A stretch of 64,000 nucleotides of DNA from Burkholderia sp. Ax-1719 (lineage in GTDB: Bacteria; Pseudomonadota; Gammaproteobacteria; Burkholderiales; Burkholderiaceae). The first letter of the stretch is position 1. Each line of letters begins with the position of its first letter. This document shows positions 55,195-64,000 of this stretch, one piece after another. The DNA lies in contig NZ_VWWJ01000006.1 in assembly GCF_011753055.1 (NCBI RefSeq), positions 186,001-250,000 on the forward strand, in the 5' to 3' direction. The notes below the pieces were generated by a model. The model saw only the letters and a program-made list of their open reading frames with translations, searched no databases and was not told the origin of the DNA. Made by a program: the position numbers and the translations under genes.

Positions 55195-55222
55195 CGTCGC
55201 CCATGCGCAAGACGTTTGACGC
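55195..55222. promoter_or_regulatory. Candidate ArgR-binding site upstream of astC
   Basis: CGTCGC (55195-55200), eight bases, AA (55209-55210) matches the Pseudomonas ArgR half-site TGTCGC-N8-AA at seven of eight positions. TGACGC (55217-55222), 22 bp later, is a weaker second copy lacking the AA. A separate 16-bp perfect palindrome, GTGCGCCG-CGGCGCAC, lies at 55262-55277. Confidence 0.5.
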
Positions 55223-55334
55223 GGGGTTGCCTACACTGCAACCCATACGTACTCCAACCGTGTGCGCCGCGGCGCACCGTGTACCCCAAATCGAGTTGTC
55301 TTAAAGAGCCGACCCGAACCAAAGAGGATTCGCC

Positions 55335-56552
55335 ATGAACGACCAGACTGTGAGCCGCCAGACTTTCGACGAAGTGATGGTGCCGTGCTTCTCGCCCGCG
55401 CCGTTCGTCCCTGAGCGCGGTGAAGGTTCGCGCGTGTGGGATACCGCAGGCCGCGATTACATCGACTTCGCCTGCGGCATCGCCGTGACGTCGCTTGGCC
55501 ATGCGCATCCGGAACTGCTCAAGGTGCTGCACGAGCAGGGCAGCAAGCTCTGGCACATCGGCAACGGCTACACCAACGAGCCGGTGCTGCGCCTGGCGAA
55601 GAAGCTCGAATCGCTGAGTTTCGCCGATCGCGCCTTTTTCGCCAATTCGGGCGCGGAAGCCAACGAAGCTGCGCTCAAGCTCGCGCGCCGCGTCGCCTTC
55701 GACCGTCACGGCGAACAGAAAGCCGAAATCGTCTCGTTCACGCAATCGTTCCACGGCCGCACCTTCTTCACGGTGAGCGTGGGCGGCCAGCCGAAATACT
55801 CCGAAGGTTTCGGCCCGATTCCGCAAGGCATCATCCATCTTCCGTACAACGACATCGAAGCCGCGAAGCGCGCCATCGGCCCGCAAACCTGCGCCGTGAT
55901 CGTCGAGCCGGTGCAGGGCGAGGGCGGCGTGATTCCCGCCGATCCCGCTTTCCTGAAAGCGCTGCGCGAAGCCTGCGACGCGCACAACGCGCTGCTGATT
56001 TTCGACGAAGTGCAAACCGGCGTGGGCCGCACCGGCACCTTCTACGCGTACGAAGACACGGGCGTGACGCCTGACATCCTCACGACGGCAAAGGCGCTCG
56101 GCAATGGTTTCCCGATCGGCGCGATGCTCACGACCGAAGCGCTGGCCGCGCATTTCAAGGTGGGCGTGCATGGCACGACTTACGGCGGCAATCCGCTGGG
56201 CGCGGCGATCGCGCACAAGGTCGTGGAACTGATCAGCGATCCGGCCGTGCTGGCGGGCGTGCGTACGCGCGCAGAAGCAATCCGCGCGAAACTCGCGGCG
56301 CTCAACGAACGCTTCGACGTCTTTAGCGAAGTGCGCGGCAAGGGCCTGTTGATCGGCGCGCAACTGAATGCGCGTTTTGCGGGCCGCGCCAAGGACTTCA
56401 ACACGGCAGCGGCGAATCACGGTGTGATGATGCTGATCGCCGGTCCCGACGTGCTGCGCTTTGCGCCGTCGCTCATCATGCCCGAAGCCGACCTCAACGA
56501 GGGCTTCGCACGCCTCGAAAAGGCCTTCGAAGACGTGGTCGGCGCGCGCTAA
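55335..56552 (+). CDS. astC: Acetylornithine/succinylornithine aminotransferase (AstC/AruC)
   Basis: 405 residues; AGAGGA upstream. Class III aminotransferase: [59 protein letters not shown], and the PLP lysine in [16 protein letters not shown]. In this operon it converts N2-succinylornithine to succinylglutamate semialdehyde, step 3 of the AST pathway. First gene of astC-aruF-aruG-astD-astB-astE. Confidence 0.93.
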   Translation: MNDQTVSRQTFDEVMVPCFSPAPFVPERGEGSRVWDTAGRDYIDFACGIAVTSLGHAHPELLKVLHEQGSKLWHIGNGYTNEPVLRLAKKLESLSFADRAFFANSGAEANEAALKLARRVAFDRHGEQKAEIVSFTQSFHGRTFFTVSVGGQPKYSEGFGPIPQGIIHLPYNDIEAAKRAIGPQTCAVIVEPVQGEGGVIPADPAFLKALREACDAHNALLIFDEVQTGVGRTGTFYAYEDTGVTPDILTTAKALGNGFPIGAMLTTEALAAHFKVGVHGTTYGGNPLGAAIAHKVVELISDPAVLAGVRTRAEAIRAKLAALNERFDVFSEVRGKGLLIGAQLNARFAGRAKDFNTAAANHGVMMLIAGPDVLRFAPSLIMPEADLNEGFARLEKAFEDVVGAR

Positions 56553-56585
56553 TCGCCGCGCCCTTTATCCGAATCAGGACCGACG

Positions 56586-57697
56586 ATGCTATTCGTTCGC
56601 CCCGCAAGGCTCTCCGATCTCGATGCGATCGCCCATATGGCGCGCACCGCGCAACCCGTGCTGCACTCGCTGCCGCACGACCGCGCAGCGCTGGAGGCGC
56701 GCATCGCGCTGTCCGAAGACTCGTTTCGCGCCGATGTCGATTTTCCGGGCGAGGAGTTCTATCTCTTCGTGCTCGAAGATTCGGCCACGGGCAAGCTGGT
56801 CGGCACGTCCAGCATCGTCGCGGCAGCGGGTTACGCGGAGCCGTTCTACGCGTTTCGCAACGACGCGCTGATCCACGCCTCGCGCGAGCTGCACGTGAAC
56901 CGCAAGATTCACGCGCTCACCATGTCGCACGAGCTGACGGGCAAGAGCCGCCTCGCGGGTTTCTATATCGATCCCGCGCTGCGCGGCGATGCGGCCGCGC
57001 ATCTGATGTCGCGCGCCCGCATGATGTACGTGGCGATGAATCGCCGTCGCTTCACGCCTGAGGTGTTTTCGCTGCTGCTCGGCGTGACTGACGATGCAGG
57101 CGTGTCGCCGTTCTGGGAAGCGGTGGGGCGCAAGTTCTTCGGGCGCGATTTCAAGGACATCGAAATGGCCTCGGGCGGCCGCAGCCGCACCTTTATCGCC
57201 GAAGTGATGCCCGCGTATCCGATCTACGTGCCGCTGCTGCCGGAAGGCGCACAGCGCGTGCTGGGCGAGCCGGACCCGAGCACCTTGCTCACGTACGAGA
57301 TCCATCTGGAAGAGGGCTTCGAAACCGACCGCTACGTCGATATTTTCGACGCCGGCCCGGTGCTCACGGCGCAGGTGGATCGCACGTCGTCGGTGGCGGG
57401 TAACCAGACGCGCACGGTGCGTGAAAGCGCAAGCGCGGTCGATGGATCGGCGTGGCTGGTCGCCAGCCAGCAGGGCGGCGAATTCCGCTGCGCACTGGCG
57501 ACGCTGCCGCTCATGCCCGCCACGTCCGCAACCGCGCTGCATCGCGGCGCGCACGCCGTGCGAGGCGACGCGCCGCTCGACGCTGCCACGCGCGCCGCGC
57601 TCAACGTGCAGGATGGCGAAACGGTGCGCTGTGCGCCGCTTTATCGTCCTGACGAAGATGGACAGGACAACGAGGATGTATCGATGGGAGAGACGCA

Positions 57698-57701
<4 letters not shown>
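56586..57701 (+). CDS. aruF: Arginine N-succinyltransferase, alpha subunit (AruF)
   Basis: 371 residues. The AstA fold: MLFVRPARLSDLDAIAHMA, MSHELTGKSRLAGFYIDPALRG, SPFWEAVGRKFFGRDF and YPIYVPLLPEGAQRVLG. Typical AstA proteins are about 340 residues; this chain is extended with a basic region in the middle (MNRRRFTPEVF) and an insert near 300. It pairs with AruG as in Pseudomonas. Transfers succinyl from succinyl-CoA to arginine, step 1. The stop overlaps aruG by 4 bp. Confidence 0.93.
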
Positions 57702-60206
<2,505 letters not shown>

Positions 60207-60215
60207 GGATCGACG

Positions 60216-61580
60216 ATGAGCAATACCGCCAAGCTGGCCGCCACCGCGCTCGAAGCCAATTTCGACGGTCTGGTCGGCCCCACGCATAACTACGCCGGAC
60301 TGTCGTTCGGCAACGTCGCCTCGCAGAACAACGAGAAGTCGGTGGCCAATCCGCGCGCCGCTGCGCAGCAGGGTTTGCGCAAGATGAAGCGCCTCGCCGA
60401 TCTGGGCTTTGCGCAGGGCGTGCTGCCGCCGCAGGAGCGGCCGTCGATTCGCCTGCTGCGCGAACTCGGGTTTACGGGCAAGGACGGCGACGCCATCGCG
60501 CGTGCCGCGAAAGATGCGCCCGAACTGCTGGCCGCGGCCAGTTCCGCCTCGGCGATGTGGACCGCCAACGCGGCGACCGTCAGCCCGTCGGCGGATACGC
60601 CCGAGCGCCGCGTGCACTTCACGCCCGCGAACCTGTGCAGCAAACTGCATCGCGCGATCGAGCACGAGTACACGCGCCGCACGCTGGGCGCGATCTTCGC
60701 CGATCCGTCGCATTTCATGGTGCACGACGCGCTGCCGGGCACGCCCGCGCTCGGCGACGAAGGCGCGGCCAATCACACGCGTTTTTGCGCGGAATACGGC
60801 GTGCGCGGCGTGGAGTTCTTCGTGTATGGCCGCAGCGAATACCGCCGTGGGCCGGAACCGAAGCGCTTTCCGGCGCGCCAGACCTTCGAGGCGAGCCGCG
60901 CGGTTGCGCAGCGCCACGGCCTGAATGAAGCCGATACGGTGTTCGCGCAGCAAAGCCCGGACGTGATCGACGCGGGCGTGTTCCATAACGACGTGATCGC
61001 CGTCGGCAATCGCACCACGCTGTTTTGTCATGAGCGCGCGTTCGTCGATCAGCAGAAGGTCTATGAGGAACTGCGCAGCAAGCTGGGTGCGCACGGCACG
61101 CCGTTCAACGTGATCGAAGTGCCCGATGCGCAGGTGAGCGTCGCGAACGCCGTCTCGTCGTATCTGTTCAACAGCCAGTTGCTGAGCCGCGCGGATGGCA
61201 AGCAGGTGCTGGTGGTGCCGCAGGAATGCCGCGAAAACCCGCACGTGGCGATGTATCTGGACGATCTGACGTCGAAGAGCGGTCCGATCGACGAGGTGCT
61301 GGTGTTCGACCTGCGCGAGAGCATGAAGAATGGCGGCGGCCCGGCCTGCCTGCGTTTGCGCGTGGTGCTCGACGAAGCCGAACGCGCTGCCGTCGCGCCG
61401 GGCGTGTGGATGAACGACACGCTGTTTGCGCGCCTCGATGCGTGGATCGAAAAGCATTATCGCGACCGCCTCGCGCCGCAGGATCTCACCGATCCGGCGC
61501 TGCTGGTGGAGTCGCGCACGGCGCTCGACGAACTCACGCAGATTCTCGGCCTCGGGTCGCTTTATGACTTCCAGCGCTGA
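60216..61580 (+). CDS. astB: N-succinylarginine dihydrolase (AstB)
   Basis: 454 residues. [21 protein letters not shown] is the family start. Active-site regions are [11 protein letters not shown] (Glu), [12 protein letters not shown] (His) and [14 protein letters not shown] with the nucleophilic Cys. Hydrolyses succinylarginine to succinylornithine, CO2 and ammonia, step 2. It ends 17 bp into astE. Confidence 0.95.
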   Translation: MSNTAKLAATALEANFDGLVGPTHNYAGLSFGNVASQNNEKSVANPRAAAQQGLRKMKRLADLGFAQGVLPPQERPSIRLLRELGFTGKDGDAIARAAKDAPELLAAASSASAMWTANAATVSPSADTPERRVHFTPANLCSKLHRAIEHEYTRRTLGAIFADPSHFMVHDALPGTPALGDEGAANHTRFCAEYGVRGVEFFVYGRSEYRRGPEPKRFPARQTFEASRAVAQRHGLNEADTVFAQQSPDVIDAGVFHNDVIAVGNRTTLFCHERAFVDQQKVYEELRSKLGAHGTPFNVIEVPDAQVSVANAVSSYLFNSQLLSRADGKQVLVVPQECRENPHVAMYLDDLTSKSGPIDEVLVFDLRESMKNGGGPACLRLRVVLDEAERAAVAPGVWMNDTLFARLDAWIEKHYRDRLAPQDLTDPALLVESRTALDELTQILGLGSLYDFQR

Positions 61581-62601
61581 AGTCGTGCTGGCCGATTTTC
61601 TCGGCGCGACGCTGGGCGGCGTGCGTCCTGCCGATCAGGCGCTGGGTGTTTGCGCGAACGGCGCGGTGCGCTGGCGGTGGCAGGACGAAGGCGTGCTGCT
61701 GCTGGAGCCCGCCGAGGTCAAGGAAGCAACGCGCAGCGTGTTGCTCTCCGCAGGCGTGCATGGCGATGAGACCGCGCCGATCGAACTGCTCTCGAAGATC
61801 GTCGCCGATATCGCCGCTGGACGACTGGCGCTGGTTTGTCGCGTGCTCGTGGTGCTGGGCAACGTCAACGCCATGCGCGCGGCCACGCGTTACGAGGACG
61901 ACGACCTGAACCGGCTGTTCGGCGGCCGCCACGCGCGGGTGCCGCAGAGCCGCGAAGCGCCGCGTGCGATTGCGCTGGAAACGGCGGCGCAGCGCTTTTT
62001 CGCCGAGGCCTCGAACGCGCCGGGCGCGCGCTGGCATCTGGACATGCACACCGCGATCCGCGCTTCGGCGTTCGAGCAGTTCGCGCTGTTGCCCTATACG
62101 GGCGGTGCGCCAACGCGGGCGATGTTCGACTGGCTCGCCGATGCGCGCATCGCCGCCGTGCTGATCCACACTGAAAAGGGCGCGACCTATTCGTCCTTTA
62201 CCGCCGATCATTGCGGCGCGACGGCCTGCACGCTGGAACTCGGCAAGGTGCGGCCGTTCGGCGAAAACGATCTTTCGCGTTTCGCCAATGCCGATGCGGC
62301 CGTGCGCAGGCTGGTTGCGGGCGCAACGAACGATGCCGACGCCGCAATGCCGCGTGTGTTCACCGTGATCGGCCAGATCACGAAGCAGAGCGACGCGTTC
62401 AAGCTCCACGTTGCCGCCGATGTGCCGAACTTCACGCCATTCGCACGCGACACCATCCTGGCCGAAGATGGCGACTATCGCTATGTGGTGGCGCATGACG
62501 AGGAGCGCATCGTCTTTCCGAATCCCACTGTGAAACCGGGTCTTCGCGCGGGTCTACTGGTGATCGACACCACCGCCGAAACGCTCGCCACGCTCGTATA
62601 G
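61564..62601 (+). CDS. astE: Succinylglutamate desuccinylase (AstE)
   Basis: 345 residues from the ATG at 61564, overlapping the astB end by 17 bp. Zinc carboxypeptidase-like: [18 protein letters not shown] supplies the HxxE zinc pair, [11 protein letters not shown] the third His. Removes succinate from succinylglutamate to give glutamate, step 5 and last of the pathway. Confidence 0.94.
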   Translation: MTSSAEVVLADFLGATLGGVRPADQALGVCANGAVRWRWQDEGVLLLEPAEVKEATRSVLLSAGVHGDETAPIELLSKIVADIAAGRLALVCRVLVVLGNVNAMRAATRYEDDDLNRLFGGRHARVPQSREAPRAIALETAAQRFFAEASNAPGARWHLDMHTAIRASAFEQFALLPYTGGAPTRAMFDWLADARIAAVLIHTEKGATYSSFTADHCGATACTLELGKVRPFGENDLSRFANADAAVRRLVAGATNDADAAMPRVFTVIGQITKQSDAFKLHVAADVPNFTPFARDTILAEDGDYRYVVAHDEERIVFPNPTVKPGLRAGLLVIDTTAETLATLV

Positions 62602-62619
62602 GCCAATAGAAGCGCGCCG

Positions 62620-62661
62620 CGCACTTGCGCAGCCACGACACGCAATTGCAACTTCGCAGCA
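62620..62661 (-). promoter_or_regulatory. Candidate tandem ArgR site upstream of the binding-protein gene
   Basis: Read on the minus strand: TGCTGC-N8-AA-N5, then TGTCGT-N8-AA-N5. The two half-sites are exactly 21 bp apart and match TGTCGC-N8-AA at six and seven of eight positions. The second element is at 62625-62640 and the first at 62646-62661. It lies between astE and aotJ. A TACAAT near 62695 could be the -10 element for aotJ. Confidence 0.55.
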
Positions 62662-62831
62662 GGGCCGAATCCCAGGCCCGGCCCGCGGGCGCGGTACAAT
62701 CGCGCCCCTGCGGTTGCTGCGGCGCATCAGAAAGGGTGCGATCGTTTGAGCCGCATTTTTGGCGCAGCGATCCTGTGCCGCGCCCCGCATATCGACGGAG
62801 CGCACCGTATTTCGACTGGATAGAGACACTG

Positions 62832-63632
62832 ATGAACATGAACTGGAACAAGCTGGCCACCTTCGCGCTCTGCACGGCCGTTACTTTCGGCGCGGGCGCG
62901 TCGCTCGCACAAGCGGCCGATCTCAAGGAAATCCGCTTCGGCGTCGAGGCGTCGTATGCGCCGTTCGAATCGAAATCGCCCAGCGGCGAGCTGCAAGGCT
63001 TCGATATCGACGTGGGCAACGCCGTCTGCGCGAAGCTCAAGGTGAAGTGCGTGTGGGTGGAAAACTCGTTCGACGGCCTGATCCCGGCGCTGCAGGCGCG
63101 TAAGTTCAACGCCATCAACTCGGACATGACCATCACGGATCAGCGCCGCCAGGCCATCGACTTCACCGATCCGATCTACGCGATCCCCAACCAGATGATC
63201 GCGAAGAAGGGCAGCCCGCTGCTGCCGACGCCGGAATCGCTCAAGGGCAAGCACGTTGGCGTGCTCCAGGGCACGATCCAGGAAACCTACGCGAAGGCCA
63301 AGTGGGCGCCGGCTGGCGTCGACGTCGTGCCTTACCAGACTCAGGATCAGATCTACGCGGATCTCGTCTCGGGCCGTCTGGACGCCGCCTTCCAGGACGC
63401 CGAAGCCGCTTCGAAGGGCTTCCTGAACAAGCCGCAAGGCGCGGGCTTCGCGTTCGCCGGCCCGCAGGTTGTCGACGCCAAGCTGCTCGGCGAAGGCGTG
63501 GGCTACGGCGTGCGCAAGAACGACGCAGCGCTGAAGGCCGCGCTCAACGGCGCACTCAAGGACCTGAAGGCTGACGGCACGATCGACAAGATCGCCGCCA
63601 AGTACTTCGACGTGAAGGTCGTGCTGAAGTAA
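62832..63632 (+). CDS. aotJ: Arginine/ornithine ABC transporter periplasmic binding protein (AotJ/HisJ-type)
   Basis: 266 residues from the ATG at 62832. Signal peptide cleaved after LAQA (NKLATFALCTAVTFGAGASLAQA). EIRFGVEASYAPFESKSPSGELQGFDIDVGNAVCAKLKVKCVWV is the SBP_bac_3 start. SDMTITDQRRQAIDFTDPIYAIPNQMI continues the fold. It should deliver arginine or ornithine to AotQMP. It is separated from the transporter genes by the ast genes but has its own candidate ArgR site and a terminator behind. Confidence 0.93.
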   Translation: MNMNWNKLATFALCTAVTFGAGASLAQAADLKEIRFGVEASYAPFESKSPSGELQGFDIDVGNAVCAKLKVKCVWVENSFDGLIPALQARKFNAINSDMTITDQRRQAIDFTDPIYAIPNQMIAKKGSPLLPTPESLKGKHVGVLQGTIQETYAKAKWAPAGVDVVPYQTQDQIYADLVSGRLDAAFQDAEAASKGFLNKPQGAGFAFAGPQVVDAKLLGEGVGYGVRKNDAALKAALNGALKDLKADGTIDKIAAKYFDVKVVLK

Positions 63633-63668
63633 GCGTGCAACGCTGAAAAGCGCACCGCGTAGTACACG

Positions 63669-63701
63669 ATACCGGCCAGTGAGAACTGGCCGGTATTTTT
63701 T
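63669..63701 (+). terminator. Rho-independent terminator after aotJ
   Basis: ATACCGGCCAGT (63669-63680), loop GAGA, ACTGGCCGGTAT (63685-63696), then a T-run. A perfect 12-bp stem with a stable tetraloop. Confidence 0.9.
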
Positions 63702-64000
63702 ACTGGATAAATAATTCGTGATCCTGATTAATGCCGTGAAAAGGCCTGTATCGACGCGGCTTTCCGTTTAAACAACAACCGAGAATTTCGTCGAATTGAG
63801 TGTCCGCTTCATATGCCGGACGTATCCGCCAGGATAGAATTGGTAAGGTAGAGAAGAGCGGCTGACGCAGCGTTTCACCTGAAATCAAGGCTGAAAATGC
63901 GCGCGGCGAGCAAGAACGAGTCGACAAGACCCGCCACACGAGACACCACACGACCTTGGCGCCGCCTCAGGCACGGCGCCTTGCGGGGGACCCCATGAAC
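63702..64000. other. Intergenic end of window
   Basis: About 300 bp, moderately AT-rich, without a recognised gene. An ATG at 63995 preceded by GGGGGA could begin a gene that runs off the right edge; only two codons are visible, so I do not call it. Confidence 0.4.

Noticed and set aside
54087..56420. 777-codon minus-strand frame over argR and astC
   Set aside because: Antisense to two clear genes.
63700..63951. 83-codon minus-strand frame at the right edge
   Set aside because: Overlaps the aotJ terminator, no family resemblance, AT-richer codon ends.

Overview
The window is high-GC DNA with strong G/C bias at third codon positions, densely packed with genes on both strands. It looks like a chromosomal segment of a Burkholderiaceae member, most like Paraburkholderia, Caballeronia or Burkholderia. 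The reasons are a DUF3331 gene (a family largely confined to this group), the hopanoid genes hpnIJKL, the two-subunit arginine succinyltransferase (AruF/AruG) and cobalamin-riboswitch-controlled cbtBA. I see no rRNA, tRNA, insertion sequence, prophage or CRISPR array. Genus assignment is inference.

Layout. 1-5.3 kb: the end of a membrane protein gene, a small NPFG-repeat protein, a NYN/LOTUS-type protein with a histone-H1-like tail, and a secreted phosphoesterase next to a MauG-like di-haem peroxidase. 5.3-10.1 kb: an aromatic-catabolism-type island with an IclR regulator, a self-sufficient P450-reductase fusion and an AAHS-type transporter. 10.1-15.1 kb: a zinc-ribbon membrane protein, UDP-GlcNAc 2-epimerase with a secreted partner, and a divergent argO/argP-like pair. 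15.1-16.9 kb: an AT-rich stretch with a DUF3331 gene and a possible small ORF, then an intergenic hairpin. 16.9-25.7 kb: an MFS transporter coupled to a PRC-barrel lipoprotein, an NCS2 purine permease, an ArsR/SRPBCC/DUF899 operon, and an SDR/LysR pair. 25.8-29.9 kb: hutH and hutC without the rest of the hut pathway, an XRE-like regulator and a LysR regulator. 30-42 kb: an aminotransferase, a transglutaminase-like protein, a Liv-type binding protein, pdxY, glgA, glgC, a lipoprotein hydrolase and an LLM flavin enzyme.

42.5-47.5 kb holds hpnI-hpnJ-hpnK-hpnL, tightly coupled, for modification of the hopanoid side chain and hopanoid trafficking. It is followed by a patatin phospholipase, a MazEF-like toxin-antitoxin pair, a degenerate histidine phosphatase, and a cobalamin riboswitch driving cbtB-cbtA (cobalt uptake).

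51.7-63.6 kb is a complete arginine uptake and catabolism block. It comprises two permeases and an ATPase (aotQMP-like), a Pseudomonas-type AraC-family ArgR, then astC, aruF, aruG, astD, astB and astE (arginine succinyltransferase pathway, arginine to glutamate plus succinate), and finally the periplasmic binding protein. Two sites matching the Pseudomonas ArgR half-site pattern lie in front of astC and the binding protein gene, so ArgR probably ties uptake and breakdown together.

The least explained items are the P450 island with its 11-bp-phased repeat array, the NYN-LOTUS protein with a histone-like tail, the phosphoesterase/MauG pair, the likely leaderless ArsR message, and two small ORFs (15522-15683 and 42486-42620).
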